Shown: positions 1 through 9,024 of the stretch, one piece after another | Position numbering within the stretch: position 1 is the first letter of the stretch | How the letters are laid out: each line of letters begins with the position of its first letter | Assembly: GCA_903842675.1 (NCBI GenBank) | Contig: CAIMMQ010000017.1 | Span: 68,442 to 128,280, forward strand | Origin: an uncultured Actinomycetes bacterium | Lineage (GTDB): Bacteria > Actinomycetota > Actinomycetes > Nanopelagicales > Nanopelagicaceae | DNA length: 59,839 bases | Direction: 5' to 3' | The notes under the pieces: model-generated | Told to the model about the DNA's origin: nothing | The model's database searches: none | Seen by the model: the letters and a program-made list of their open reading frames with translations, nothing else | Position numbers and translations under genes: made by a program

Positions 1-1
1 A

Positions 2-598
2 GTTCTTGCCGCGAAAGAAGATAATGATAAAAATGCCAGGAAGGTACTAGTTGGATTTTTAAAGAGCGCCCTGCAATTAGCGCTAATTTCCCAGATCCAA
101 ACTAGCGGGATCACAGAATCTAGTGAATCAAGTGAATCAAGTGATTCTAGTGAATTAAAGAATTCAAAAAAGAATATCAGCGATACGAGTTCTACGATTT
201 ATGTAATCCCCATTCCCTCTCGAGCGTCGGCAAACCGAGTCCGTGGCTTTAAACATAGTTTGGTTTTAGCGCAAGTTCTGGCGACCACCTTCACCTCTCG
301 AAAAATTATTATCATTGATTGCTTAATTTTGTCGAGGAGGGTACGTGATCAAGCAGGCCTCAATTTGTCGGCACGAAATAAAAATATGGCCGGTGCCTAT
401 AAATTGCAATTTTCCAGCACTCAAAGAATCTATGAACACATTCTCAGCCGAGGAAATCATGAGATTTATATCTTGGATGATTTGGTTACAACAGGGGCCA
501 CAATTGCTGCAGCAAAACTGGCATTGGCGAGCGGGAAAATTCCTGTTTCAGGCGCACTCGCTTCGTGTGCAACTCCTGGGTTTTACGCATTAAGATAG
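2..598 (+). CDS. comF: ComF-family phosphoribosyltransferase (5' end missing)
   Basis: The reading frame is open from the first bases of the window, so the N-terminus, including any zinc-finger part, is cut off. The visible part has the ComF/PRTase core: an IPIPSR...RVRGFKH segment and, near the C-terminus, the PRPP-loop-like [10 protein letters not shown]. In other bacteria ComF acts in uptake or processing of transforming DNA; its exact reaction is unsettled. A Ser/Glu-rich stretch encoded by a 9-bp tandem repeat (116-160) is inserted just before the IPIPSR strand and is not expected in the family. It lies directly upstream of secA, as in many actinobacteria, but the hpf gene usually found between them is elsewhere (25351). 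Confidence 0.85.
   Translation, partial: VLAAKEDNDKNARKVLVGFLKSALQLALISQIQTSGITESSESSESSDSSELKNSKKNISDTSSTIYVIPIPSRASANRVRGFKHSLVLAQVLATTFTSRKIIIIDCLILSRRVRDQAGLNLSARNKNMAGAYKLQFSSTQRIYEHILSRGNHEIYILDDLVTTGATIAAAKLALASGKIPVSGALASCATPGFYALR
116..160 (+). repeat. In-frame 9-bp tandem repeat in comF
   Basis: Units GAATCTAGT, GAATCAAGT, GAATCAAGT, GATTCTAGT and a decayed GAATTAAAG follow each other without spacers. In frame they encode Glu/Asp-Ser-Ser triplets. The same unit, in another phase (AAGTGAATC), recurs at 25121-25156. Confidence 0.9.
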
Positions 599-684
599 AG
601 CCCTGTCCCACCCCAAGTAGGCCAAACCAAGGTCGTGCTCCTTTACCGGAATTGGCATTTCGAGAATTAAGCGAAAGAGGAACT

Positions 685-3360
685 GTGTCACCGCTACTAG
701 ACAAGATATTGCGAGCCGGCGAAGGTCGTCATATTCGCCAACTCGAAAAAATTGCGGAAAGCGTGAACAGTTTTGAAGGCAAGATTTCCGAACTTTCGGA
801 TGCCGATCTACGTGCCCAAACTCAAAAATTTCGGGAGCGCTTAGCGGCTGGCCAAACCTTAGATGATTTACTTCCAGAGGCTTTTGCAACAGTTCGTGAG
901 GCTGCAAAGCGAACTTTAGGGCAACGTCACTACGACGTTCAAATAATGGGTGGCACCGCGCTTCACCAAGGCAATATTGCCGAAATGCGTACGGGTGAAG
1001 GTAAAACTTTAGTTTCAACGCTTCCTGCTTATTTAAATGCTCTATCTGGAAAAGGTGTGCACGTTGTAACGGTTAATGATTACCTAGCCGAGCGCGATAG
1101 CGAGTGGATGGGAAGAATTCACCGTTTCTTAGGTTTGAAAGTTGGCGTAATTCTCTCCAGTATGTCTCCCGCTGAACGTCGCGAGGCATATGCATCTGAT
1201 ATCACTTATGGCACTAATAATGAATTTGGTTTTGATTACCTACGCGACAACATGTCTTGGACTTTAGAAGATTGCGTCCAGCGTGAACATAATTTCGCAA
1301 TTATCGATGAAGCAGACTCTATTTTGATCGACGAGGCCAGAACGCCGTTGATCATCAGCGGCCCGGCTGATAAGGCAACGAAGTGGTACCAAGAATTTGC
1401 AACTATTTCTGGAAAATTAGATCGCGACCTTCACTACGAAGTTGATGAAAAGAAGCGCACCGTGGGCATCCTAGAAGCTGGTGTAACCCGCGTCGAAGAA
1501 CTCCTGGGCATTGAAAACCTTTATGAGTCAGTAAATACTCCGATGATTGGTTACTTAAACAACGCGGTTCGTGCGAAAGAGTTATTCAAGAGAGATAAAG
1601 ACTATGTTGTGATGTCAGGCGAGCTTTTGATCGTCGATGAGCACACTGGACGCATGCTTGCTGGCCGGCGCTATAACGAGGGCTTACACCAGGCTCTTGA
1701 AGCGAAGGAACGGCTTGAAATTCAAGATGAGAACCAGACCCTTGCAACAATTACTCTTCAAAATTACTTCCGTTTGTATAAGAAGTTGTCAGGAATGACG
1801 GGTACAGCGATGACCGAGGCCGCAGAATTGATGCAGATTTACAGCCTTGGAGTAACTCCAATTCCGACCAACAAGCCAATGCAGCGCGTAGATGCCGCAG
1901 ATCTAATTTATAAGACCGAGCGCGCAAAGTTCATGGCCTCTGCCGAAGATATTGCCGCGCGTCACAAGAAGGGCCAACCAGTTCTTGTTGGAACTGTTAG
2001 CGTTGAAAAATCTGAAGAGCTTGCAACGCTATTGAAACAACGTGGTATTCCGCATGAAGTTTTGAACGCTAAACAACACGAGCGCGAAGCCGCAATCATT
2101 GCGCGAGCAGGAACAGTTGGCGCAGTTACTGTCGCAACTAATATGGCAGGTCGCGGTACCGACATCATGCTTGGTGGTAACCCGGAATTTATGGCGGACT
2201 TTGAATTACAACGTCGTGGTCTAAACCCAGTAGAAACTCCTGAAGAGTATGAAGCAGCATGGGGCGCGGAACTAGCGAAACAAAAAGCTGCGGTTTCTAA
2301 GGAACATGAAGTTGTCGTAGAACTAGGCGGCTTGTACGTTCTTGGAACTGAACGTCACGAATCTCGTCGTATCGATAATCAGTTACGTGGTCGATCTGGC
2401 CGTCAAGGTGATCCAGGTGAATCCCGTTTCTACCTATCTTTAGAAGATGACTTAATGCGCCGCTTTAATTCTGGCTTAGTAGAGCGTTTCTTGGGGGCAG
2501 CCGGAATTGCGGATGAGGTTCCAATCGAATCTAAGATGGTTTCGAATGCTATTCGTTCGGCGCAAACTCAAGTCGAATCTCTTAACTTTGAAATGCGTAA
2601 GAATGTTCTTAAATATGACGATGTAATGAATCGCCAGCGCGAAGTTGTATATCGCGAGCGTCGTGAAGTTCTAGAGGGCGCTGATATCCAAGTCCAGGTA
2701 CAAACCTTTATTCAAGATACCGTCTCGGCATACGTCATCGCTGCGACAAGTGATGGCTATAGCGAAGAATGGGATCTGCCTAAGTTATTTACCGCCCTCG
2801 GTTCACTTTATCCAATGTCATTCACTGTTGAATCTATTATTCAAGAAGTTGGTGGCCAGGCTGCCCTTGATCAAGATTTCTTACTTGATCGCGTTCTAAC
2901 GGATGTAGAGAAGGCTTATACGTCTCGTGAAGAAACTCTTACGCCAACAGTTACCCGCGAGCTCGAGCGCAAAATCTTGCTCTCTGTTCTTGATCGCAAG
3001 TGGCGCGAGCACCTATATGAAATGGATTATCTGCAAGAAGGTATTGGTCTTCGCGCGATGGCGCAACGTGACCCACTAGTTGAATACCAAAAAGAAGGCT
3101 ATGACTTATTCTCCGCGATGATGGATGCCATCAAAGAAGAGATGGTTGGCTTCCTATTTAATGTTGAGGTTCAAGTTGAAGAAGGTTCAGGAGATGTTGA
3201 AGCCAAGGGTTTAACACCTGAAGTTCAACAACCGGCCCAACTTCGCTATAGCGCGGCCGACGAGGATGGAACGCCAGTTGCTTCTGGTGGAACTTCGCGC
3301 AACTCACCTTGCCCTTGTGGTTCTGGAAAGAAATTCAAGCGTTGCCACGGTGCGGCTTAA
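685..3360 (+). CDS. secA: Preprotein translocase ATPase SecA
   Basis: Motor ATPase that pushes unfolded preproteins through SecYEG. The 891-residue protein has Walker A MRTGEGKT near residue 100, the DEAD-type [11 protein letters not shown] helicase box, the NMAGRGTDI motif of nucleotide-binding domain 2, helical scaffold and wing regions, and a C-terminal zinc-binding tail [13 protein letters not shown] that usually contacts SecB or ribosomes. I place the start at GTG 685, giving the usual [14 protein letters not shown]-terminus, with an AGAGG Shine-Dalgarno four bases upstream; a longer frame back to 565 overlaps comF and lacks family similarity. It is of SecA1 type, and the neighbourhood matches mycobacterial secA1. 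Confidence 0.97.
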   Translation: MSPLLDKILRAGEGRHIRQLEKIAESVNSFEGKISELSDADLRAQTQKFRERLAAGQTLDDLLPEAFATVREAAKRTLGQRHYDVQIMGGTALHQGNIAEMRTGEGKTLVSTLPAYLNALSGKGVHVVTVNDYLAERDSEWMGRIHRFLGLKVGVILSSMSPAERREAYASDITYGTNNEFGFDYLRDNMSWTLEDCVQREHNFAIIDEADSILIDEARTPLIISGPADKATKWYQEFATISGKLDRDLHYEVDEKKRTVGILEAGVTRVEELLGIENLYESVNTPMIGYLNNAVRAKELFKRDKDYVVMSGELLIVDEHTGRMLAGRRYNEGLHQALEAKERLEIQDENQTLATITLQNYFRLYKKLSGMTGTAMTEAAELMQIYSLGVTPIPTNKPMQRVDAADLIYKTERAKFMASAEDIAARHKKGQPVLVGTVSVEKSEELATLLKQRGIPHEVLNAKQHEREAAIIARAGTVGAVTVATNMAGRGTDIMLGGNPEFMADFELQRRGLNPVETPEEYEAAWGAELAKQKAAVSKEHEVVVELGGLYVLGTERHESRRIDNQLRGRSGRQGDPGESRFYLSLEDDLMRRFNSGLVERFLGAAGIADEVPIESKMVSNAIRSAQTQVESLNFEMRKNVLKYDDVMNRQREVVYRERREVLEGADIQVQVQTFIQDTVSAYVIAATSDGYSEEWDLPKLFTALGSLYPMSFTVESIIQEVGGQAALDQDFLLDRVLTDVEKAYTSREETLTPTVTRELERKILLSVLDRKWREHLYEMDYLQEGIGLRAMAQRDPLVEYQKEGYDLFSAMMDAIKEEMVGFLFNVEVQVEEGSGDVEAKGLTPEVQQPAQLRYSAADEDGTPVASGGTSRNSPCPCGSGKKFKRCHGAA

Positions 3361-3390
3361 TTCAAAACTAAGTACAAACTTTAGTAAAAA

Positions 3391-3984
3391 CTAGAGTAGA
3401 ACTAATTCAGTACAGAGCCAACGCTTATCGACACCTTCGAATCGCAAAATGAGCGAACGCACTCGCTCACCAATTCGTAGCGTCACAGTAGTTTCAGCAA
3501 CTCCTTCAATCGGTTGACTGATATAAATTTTTCGTATCTTTGGTGCCACGGTGATTGCAGCAGATCTGTTTACAAGTTGTTTGTGGACTTGCCGGTGACA
3601 CCACCTAGATAGCTGCATTGCAGAACGTCTATCACTCCATATCTCAACAACGCTGACAACAAACTTTCCGACCCACTCTTCAATATCTGGCAATTCCGAT
3701 TTAGGTGTTGGTTGTGGCAAAAATTCTCGATCACTTTTCTCGTCAAAACCGAGCCCAACAAAATCAAGCGTCGGGACTAAGTAAAGTTTGGTTGGAATTT
3801 CTTTATGTAATTCACGCTCCTCGGCTTGGTAAAAGGCAAGCAGGGGATGTTTAGAGTTATGAAATTCATCAAGTGCCAGATATTCCACTGGGCTAACTTC
3901 ACCTGGTGCTTGGAAGGTCAAGTATTTGAAGCTTGCAACAAGTGATTCTGGGTTATTCGTATCTAATTCTATTTCGCTTTTCAT
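3391..3984 (-). CDS. Rv3235-family (DUF6459) protein
   Basis: A 197-residue protein of unknown function whose C-terminal half resembles the actinobacterial Rv3235 family: a VVEIWSDRRSAMQLSRW block, a conserved basic middle, then EGVAETTVTLRIGERVRSLILR and a terminal RWLCTELVLL. The N-terminal half is acidic and not recognised. In M. tuberculosis and Streptomyces this family lies near secA, and here it is convergent with secA 30 bases away, which supports the assignment. There is no signal peptide or membrane segment, so it is probably cytoplasmic. An AAGG seven bases before the ATG could be the ribosome site. Confidence 0.8.
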   Translation of the reverse strand: MKSEIELDTNNPESLVASFKYLTFQAPGEVSPVEYLALDEFHNSKHPLLAFYQAEERELHKEIPTKLYLVPTLDFVGLGFDEKSDREFLPQPTPKSELPDIEEWVGKFVVSVVEIWSDRRSAMQLSRWCHRQVHKQLVNRSAAITVAPKIRKIYISQPIEGVAETTVTLRIGERVRSLILRFEGVDKRWLCTELVLL

Positions 3985-4129
3985 GGGGCTACCTTGCCCA
4001 TTTAAAGCTCGTGGGTAATCATCCGAAAGGGTTACTTTTGGAAGGAACTGAAGGTAAAAATCGAATACTAGGTGTAACTCTGTGGAGAGCAGATACCTGC
4101 TTGCGAGCCAAGTTCGCTATTAATACGAC

Positions 4130-4774
4130 ATGAGATTATCTAAGGTAAACATTCCTCCCATACGGTTCATGTCATCACTCAAGGGAAATCCTCGGGCGCT
4201 CTTTGCTATTGGGCTTTTATGCCTCTCGTTAATCGCAGCTATGGCAATTACTGGACAAGCGAATAGGTCCGTTTTAGTCTGGTCGGCAACGAGAGATTTA
4301 ACAGTCGGTGAAATTGTTACCCAATCAGATATCGGAAAAACGAAGGTTATGTTGCCGCAAAATTCGCTGAAGTACCTAGCGCTCTCGGCAAAAATTGTTG
4401 GCTCAGTCGTAGTGCGCCGAGTAGGGATCGGAGAACTTATTCCTACTGCCGCACTCTCTGGATTATCAGGTTCTGGTCGCGCCCTAGATATGCGCAGCGT
4501 TCCATTTCGAATCACAAAAAATGATCTTCCCAATGACTTGTCAGCCGGACAAATCGTTGATCTGTATGCATTGCCAATAAAAGATCTAAATAGTTCGAAG
4601 GCAATCCCAACTTTGCTAATCGCACATGGTGTTAGCGTAGAAAGTATTGATACAAAGGCCCGAGATATTGGGGGAGATATCGGCATCGTACTTAGAATTC
4701 CAGATAAATCAGTACTAAATATTTTGGATTCAACTTCCAACGCTCGAGTTGTGGCGGTGCGAAGTGCAAACTGA
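4130..4774 (+). CDS. SAF-domain membrane protein, CpaB/RcpC-like
   Basis: A 214-residue protein with one N-terminal membrane segment (about residues 24-44) followed by an extracytoplasmic SAF-type fold: ATRDLTVGEIVTQSDI, then VVVRRVGIGELIPTAAL, and a second part with LSAGQIVDLYALP. In CpaB/RcpC, this fold belongs to the Tad/Flp pilus apparatus. The next gene overlaps and encodes a CpaE/TadZ-like ATPase, so the pair probably works together. No other tad genes are in the window. The start is uncertain: ATG 4130 has a TATTAA six bases upstream, as expected for a leaderless message; ATG 4169 is an alternative. Confidence 0.7.
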   Translation: MRLSKVNIPPIRFMSSLKGNPRALFAIGLLCLSLIAAMAITGQANRSVLVWSATRDLTVGEIVTQSDIGKTKVMLPQNSLKYLALSAKIVGSVVVRRVGIGELIPTAALSGLSGSGRALDMRSVPFRITKNDLPNDLSAGQIVDLYALPIKDLNSSKAIPTLLIAHGVSVESIDTKARDIGGDIGIVLRIPDKSVLNILDSTSNARVVAVRSAN

Positions 4775-5828
4775 AATCCCACAGCTTCAGGTAGTTACTG
4801 CAATCGCAGATTCGGATAGCGAAGACTATGTGTCACAACTTCTATTCTCACAAGGATGGAGCATTATATTTCGAGCCATTGACATGAATTCGCTCTCAGA
4901 TTTCATTGCTAATCGTGGCGATATGCTGCGAACAGTAATTATTTATCAAACAGACCTGCCTGGTTATGATTCTGGAATTTTTGAAAATTTAACCACCACT
5001 ACCACTACAACTATCTGCGTGGATGAGATTCCGATGAATTCACATCTGCTCATGACTCACATTCGAAGTCAATTGCGATTACCACTTTTAGTTAACTCCA
5101 CTTCCTCCATTTCAAGAGTCGTCACCACCAATTCGCAAGGAATCGGTAGCAGTAGCGAATGGGCAAATCCAAGAACTCCAGACCCTAAGCCAAAAAAACC
5201 GAAAGTAATCGCGCTGAGCGGAACCAGTGGCGCACCTGGTAGAAGTTGTATCGCATTTAATATCGCGAGCCAATTAAGTGTTTCGGGAAGCGTTGAGTTA
5301 GTCGACGCCGATGTTCGAGCACCCTCGCTCTCATATTTCCTTGGGCGCAGTGAAATATCTAGCCAATCACTCAAACTACGAGAAATAGTGGGTGGCGCAG
5401 AGCAAGGCAAATTCGAGCCCACACAAAATATAGATTTCACCGTAGTTGATCTTGGTGCTCTGCCGCCACTTGGAGATGTTGTAAATGATCGAAGGTGGCA
5501 AGCAACCCTTATTAATAGTGTCCTGGAGGAGACAACTTCGCTTATTTATTTGTGCAAATCCTCTGGTTTGAGTTTGATCAGACTTGAGGCCTTCATAAGC
5601 CAATTTCCAATTTTGCTGCGCAAGATTCCTATTATCTACCTGCTTAATCAAGCCGGGAATTCCAGAGAAGATCGTGCGCTTGGTAAAGCTTTTCAAACCT
5701 TGACGAAAGGTGAAGTCAGTTTTGTGCTCCCGAGCGATCCCAGATCAACGGATGGTTATAACCCTGCAACTAAACGTGGGAGCCCCTTCACTAAAGAGAT
5801 TGGTAAGATCGTCGCAGAACTCGGCTAA
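4764..5828 (+). CDS. CpaE/TadZ-like P-loop ATPase with degenerate Walker A
   Basis: About 354 residues: a receiver-like N-terminal part (residues 1-110), a Ser/Pro/Lys linker, then a MinD/ParA-type domain. The P-loop region reads GTSGAPGRSC (about residues 153-162): arginine and serine replace the usual GK[ST], and the signature lysine is lost. The downstream VDADVRAPSL and TVVDLGALPP resemble the Walker A' and B regions of CpaE/TadZ, some of which are known to be degenerate. It may be a localisation or scaffold protein rather than an active ATPase. GTG 4764 overlaps the SAF gene's stop by 11 bases, indicating coupling; a TTG at 4749 is less likely. A run of seven threonines lies near residue 80. 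Confidence 0.65.
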   Translation: MQTEIPQLQVVTAIADSDSEDYVSQLLFSQGWSIIFRAIDMNSLSDFIANRGDMLRTVIIYQTDLPGYDSGIFENLTTTTTTTICVDEIPMNSHLLMTHIRSQLRLPLLVNSTSSISRVVTTNSQGIGSSSEWANPRTPDPKPKKPKVIALSGTSGAPGRSCIAFNIASQLSVSGSVELVDADVRAPSLSYFLGRSEISSQSLKLREIVGGAEQGKFEPTQNIDFTVVDLGALPPLGDVVNDRRWQATLINSVLEETTSLIYLCKSSGLSLIRLEAFISQFPILLRKIPIIYLLNQAGNSREDRALGKAFQTLTKGEVSFVLPSDPRSTDGYNPATKRGSPFTKEIGKIVAELG

Positions 5829-5835
5829 GTAGCCT

Positions 5836-5880
5836 GGAGCTATTGGAGCTATTGGAGCTATTGGAGCTATTGGAGTTATT
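5836..5880. repeat. 9-bp tandem repeat (GGAGCTATT x5)
   Basis: Four perfect GGAGCTATT units followed by GGAGTTATT, with a decayed sixth unit after it, fill most of the gap between the CpaE-like gene and the histidine kinase. The repeat ends just before the kinase's AGGAG ribosome site, so unit number could alter its leader length. Confidence 0.95.
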
Positions 5881-5905
5881 AGAGTTTTTTTGAACAGGAG
5901 CAGCG

Positions 5906-7369
5906 ATGCCATCGATAGAGGAACGCATCACGCAGCAAAGCGCGCTGACTCCTGCCGATCGAGCACGTTTGATGGAATTACTTGCCGAATGGCAATTGCT
6001 TTCCGATCTCTCTTTCGCTGATTTGATTCTTTGGGTTCCCAAAAGAAAAGATTATTTAACATGGCCTGACGGCCATATTGCTATCGCGCATATCCGTCCA
6101 ACAACTGCCGCCACTGTCTTTGCCCACGATGTTATTGGTGAGGAACTAGCGTGGGGCGAGAATCAAAGAATTGATCAAACTCTTTCAACTGGAGAAATAA
6201 ATCGTGATTCAGAGCCAGAGTTAGTTGGTGAGATTTGGATAAAAGAGGAGAGCATCCCGGTGCTCTTTGATGATCGAATTATTGCGGTTATTTCCCGCCA
6301 TCGAAATTCTGAGTTAATGCGCTCACCATCACGACTTGAACTTAACTACCGAGAGATCGCTCATCGGATTTACCGAATGGTATCTGAGGGTACTTTTCCA
6401 ATTCAAAATAGTATTTACCGTGCCGAATCTGCGCCCCGAGTTGGCGATGGATTACTTAGATTAGATTCTGCGGGACAAATCTTGTATGCCAGTCCCAATG
6501 CCCGATCAGCATTTAACCGTGCTGGGTGGAGCGGTGAACTAGAAAACTTTAATCTTGGTGAAATTATCGAGAGCGTGAAGCCAAGTGCCACAACTCCGAC
6601 AGATGAATCCTGGCGCAGCATCATGAATGGCAAGCATTTGCGCCGCGAAGAATTTGAAAATGAAGCAGGAATTTTTGATCTTTTGGTTATCCCGCTTATT
6701 GAAAGTACGGATCAGATTGGCGCCATCGTTCTTGTGCACAACGTGACAGAGCTCCGTCGTCGAGATCGGGCGTTGGTAACGAAGGATGTAACGATCCGGG
6801 AAATCCACCATCGAGTGAAAAACAATTTACAAACAGTTTCGGCCTTGCTGCGTCTGCAATCTAGGAGAGTAGATGATCCAACAGCGAAAACTGCGCTCGA
6901 GGAAGCGGTCCGTCGAGTTGCTTCAATTGCCCTCGTTCACGAAACACTTTCTACAAGTTCAACCGAGACGGTTGCCTTCGATGAAATATTTGATCGAATC
7001 CTCCATAATGCGATCGAATTGAGTAACCGCAAAATTAAAGTGGCCAAGGTTGGCACTTTCGGAATTTTTGACGCTCAAATTGCAACACCTCTGGCTTTGG
7101 TCATAACCGAGTTGATTCATAATGCGCTAGAACATGGACTTGGCGATCAGGGCGATGAGTTGCGGGTAGAAGTTTCAAGGCTGGATGGAAATTGCACAGT
7201 AAAAGTTGTTGATAATGGGATTGGCTTGCCAGCCGATTTTGAATGGAGCGCTTCATCAAACTTAGGACTTCAGATCGTGCGAACTCTTACCGAAAATGAG
7301 TTGAAAGGTGAGATAACTTTGAATCGAGTAGGGGATGAAACCCAGGCTCTGCTGAAATTTAAAAGTTAG
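5906..7369 (+). CDS. pdtaS: PdtaS-type sensor histidine kinase
   Basis: A soluble 487-residue histidine kinase. It has an N-terminal GAF-like His_kinase_N domain (about 1-140), a PAS domain (about 180-280), then a HisKA_2 dimerisation helix with the phosphoacceptor motif IHHRVKNNLQ (His at 302) and a HATPase_c domain with N-box ELIHNALEHG and DNGIGLP. There are no membrane segments, as in mycobacterial PdtaS, which partners the ANTAR antiterminator PdtaR; no pdtaR-like gene is in this window. ATG 5906 has AGGAG (5896-5900) five bases upstream. It converges with whiB, the same pairing as Rv3220c and Rv3219. Confidence 0.9.
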   Translation: MPSIEERITQQSALTPADRARLMELLAEWQLLSDLSFADLILWVPKRKDYLTWPDGHIAIAHIRPTTAATVFAHDVIGEELAWGENQRIDQTLSTGEINRDSEPELVGEIWIKEESIPVLFDDRIIAVISRHRNSELMRSPSRLELNYREIAHRIYRMVSEGTFPIQNSIYRAESAPRVGDGLLRLDSAGQILYASPNARSAFNRAGWSGELENFNLGEIIESVKPSATTPTDESWRSIMNGKHLRREEFENEAGIFDLLVIPLIESTDQIGAIVLVHNVTELRRRDRALVTKDVTIREIHHRVKNNLQTVSALLRLQSRRVDDPTAKTALEEAVRRVASIALVHETLSTSSTETVAFDEIFDRILHNAIELSNRKIKVAKVGTFGIFDAQIATPLALVITELIHNALEHGLGDQGDELRVEVSRLDGNCTVKVVDNGIGLPADFEWSASSNLGLQIVRTLTENELKGEITLNRVGDETQALLKFKS

Positions 7370-7375
7370 TAAATA

Positions 7376-7645
7376 TTAAAAAGTGTTTTGATTTTCCATC
7401 ATACGAGCGCGATTACGAGCAGCTCGACGTTTAAGTGCCCGACGTTCATCTTCTGACAGACCGCCCCAGACTCCAGCATCTTGACCGCTTTCTAGCGCCC
7501 AAGCAAGACATGGTTCCTTCACAATGCAACGGTTACAAACTTTCTTTGCCTCTTCGATTTGGGCCAGGGCGGGACCAGTGTTGCCGACCGGAAAAAATAG
7601 CTCCGGATCCTCATCGCGGCAAGCAGATTGATGTCGCCAATCCAT
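7376..7645 (-). CDS. whiB1: WhiB-family iron-sulfur transcription factor
   Basis: An 89-residue WhiB protein with the four cluster-binding cysteines C9, C37, C40 and C46 (spacing CxxCx5C), the GVWGG turn and a basic C-terminal tail (KRRAARNRAR) for DNA contact. These proteins bind a 4Fe-4S cluster, sense NO or oxygen and act with the housekeeping sigma factor. Size and the position next to PdtaS favour WhiB1. A GGAG lies about ten bases upstream of the ATG, and about 190 bases separate it from tRNA-Arg, so it probably has its own promoter and a real 5' leader, unlike many neighbours. No palindromic CRP site was recognised there. Confidence 0.93.
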   Translation of the reverse strand: MDWRHQSACRDEDPELFFPVGNTGPALAQIEEAKKVCNRCIVKEPCLAWALESGQDAGVWGGLSEDERRALKRRAARNRARMMENQNTF

Positions 7646-7839
7646 AGTCCAGGTGCTCCTCTTTTATAAAAAATCTAGGGAAGTAAAGGGCACAATGCGC
7701 CGCTTACACGTTCTTATTCTCCCGCGTAATACTAAACATAACAAGGACATTATGAGTTTCATTTCCGATTTTGATCCGATATCGGCGTGATTGTCATTAC
7801 TTAATTTCAGTTCAACTTTGATTTTGTGGAGTTGCTGGG

Positions 7840-7911
7840 TGCCCCCGGCAGGAATCGAACCTGCGCCCCCGCCTCCGGAGGGCGGTGCTCTATCCCCTGA
7901 GCTACGGGGGC
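7840..7911 (-). tRNA. tRNA-Arg (anticodon CCG)
   Basis: Read on the minus strand, it folds into a full cloverleaf: acceptor GCCCCCG/CGGGGGC, D stem GCTC/GAGC, anticodon stem CCGCC/GGCGG with loop CTCCGGA (anticodon CCG, reads CGG), and T arm GCAGG-TTCGATT-CCTGC. The variable loop has four bases. The discriminator is A and is followed by CCCA rather than CCA, so CCA is probably added after transcription. No integrase or attachment-site duplication is nearby. Confidence 0.96.
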
Positions 7912-7992
7912 GTGATAGAGATCTGTTATGGATTAAGCGAACGGGGCTAACTCTATCGTGCCAAAGATGGCAAGACCTGAGAGAATAACGCC

Positions 7993-8559
7993 GTGACTAA
8001 CCAAACCAGCGAGATTAACGAAGGTATGGCGCGTGCATATTTTGCGACGGGCTGTTTCTGGGGTGCCGAGCGGCGCTTCTGGCAATTGAACGGTGTAATT
8101 GAAACAAGTGTTGGCTATCTCGGTGGAACTAAAGCGAACCCAACTTACGAGGAAGTATGTACAGGCAAGACTGGGCATGCCGAGGGCGTTGAAGTGATCT
8201 TTGATCCAAGTGTTATTTCTTACCGAAGATTGCTAGAAGAATTTTGGGTTATGCACGATCCAACATCGCTCAATAAGCAAGGTGGCGACATTGGGACTCA
8301 GTATCGAAGCGCTATTTTCACAACGAGTGATGAACAACAAACTATAGCTCTTGCAACAAAGTCGGAATATCAAGCGGCGCTCGCCAGTGTTGGACCTGAC
8401 GAATTTGGCGAGATTTGCAGTGAAATTCTTCCGATAGGTGAACAGACATATTGGTTGGCCGAGGAATACCATCAAAAGTATCTTGCCAAAAATCCAAATG
8501 GCTACGATTGCCATTCAAGTACCGGGGTTGGCTTCCCAAGTTCAATGGTGGCAAAGTAA
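7993..8559 (+). CDS. msrA: Peptide-methionine (S)-S-oxide reductase MsrA
   Basis: Reduces the S-epimer of methionine sulfoxide in proteins. The catalytic GCFWG motif is at residues 20-24 (nucleophile C21), followed by GYLGGTKANPTYEEV and the GDIGTQYRS block typical of MsrA. Length 188 is normal. One further cysteine (YDCHS) near the C-terminus can serve as resolving residue. The GTG start has GAGAAT exactly six bases upstream, so it may be leaderless. msrB follows after two bases, so both epimers are handled by one operon. Confidence 0.95.
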   Translation: MTNQTSEINEGMARAYFATGCFWGAERRFWQLNGVIETSVGYLGGTKANPTYEEVCTGKTGHAEGVEVIFDPSVISYRRLLEEFWVMHDPTSLNKQGGDIGTQYRSAIFTTSDEQQTIALATKSEYQAALASVGPDEFGEICSEILPIGEQTYWLAEEYHQKYLAKNPNGYDCHSSTGVGFPSSMVAK

Positions 8560-8561
8560 AT

Positions 8562-9011
8562 ATGAGCTTTGATGAAATTTCCGGGCTCCGTCCAGATGGC
8601 ACGCCTTATCCAATTCAAGTTGATGAAGCAAAACTTGCCGAGCAGTTAGATCCACTCTCTTACGAAGTACTTCGTAATGCTGCTACCGAGCGACCTTTCA
8701 CGGGTGAATATACTGATTCCGAAACTATTGGCGTGTATAAATGCAAAGCTTGCGGAACCAAACTATTTAAGAGTGAGACTAAATTCCATTCTGGTTGTGG
8801 CTGGCCATCTTTCTACGCACCGACAAAAGATGATGCGGTTGTATTGATTCAGGACTTCTCACTTGCGCCAAGAGTTCGAACTGAAGTTCGCTGCGCTGGG
8901 TGTGGCTCACACCTAGGCCATGTCTTTGAGGGCGAGGGTTATGACGTTCCAACAGATCAGCGTTGGTGTATTAACTCTGTTTCACTAATTCTGGAACCAA
9001 GACCAAATTAA
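8562..9011 (+). CDS. msrB: Peptide-methionine (R)-S-oxide reductase MsrB
   Basis: Reduces the R-epimer of methionine sulfoxide. The 149-residue protein has two CxxC zinc pairs (C61/C64 and C111/C114), the SGCGWPSF block with C79, and the catalytic RWCIN with C136. ATG 8562 gives the standard start and comes two bases after the msrA stop; longer in-frame extensions into msrA are not plausible. It is the second gene of the msrA-msrB operon and converges on the DNA glycosylase gene. Confidence 0.96.
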   Translation: MSFDEISGLRPDGTPYPIQVDEAKLAEQLDPLSYEVLRNAATERPFTGEYTDSETIGVYKCKACGTKLFKSETKFHSGCGWPSFYAPTKDDAVVLIQDFSLAPRVRTEVRCAGCGSHLGHVFEGEGYDVPTDQRWCINSVSLILEPRPN

Positions 9012-9024
9012 ATCTCTTTAAAAC

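Noticed and set aside
116-160. CRISPR-like repeat
   Set aside because: Units are 9 bp, contiguous and without spacers, and in frame in comF. The other repeat arrays also lack spacers.
565-684. N-terminal extension of SecA
   Set aside because: The extra 40 residues overlap comF, match no SecA, and GTG 685 has a Shine-Dalgarno and the family start.
4120-4782. 220-codon minus-strand frame opposite the SAF gene
   Set aside because: The plus-strand frame has a membrane anchor, SAF-like motifs and a coupled downstream gene; the minus frame matches nothing.
7840-7911. tRNA-associated integration site
   Set aside because: No integrase or direct repeat of the tRNA 3' end was seen near tRNA-Arg or near tRNA-Leu at 45961.
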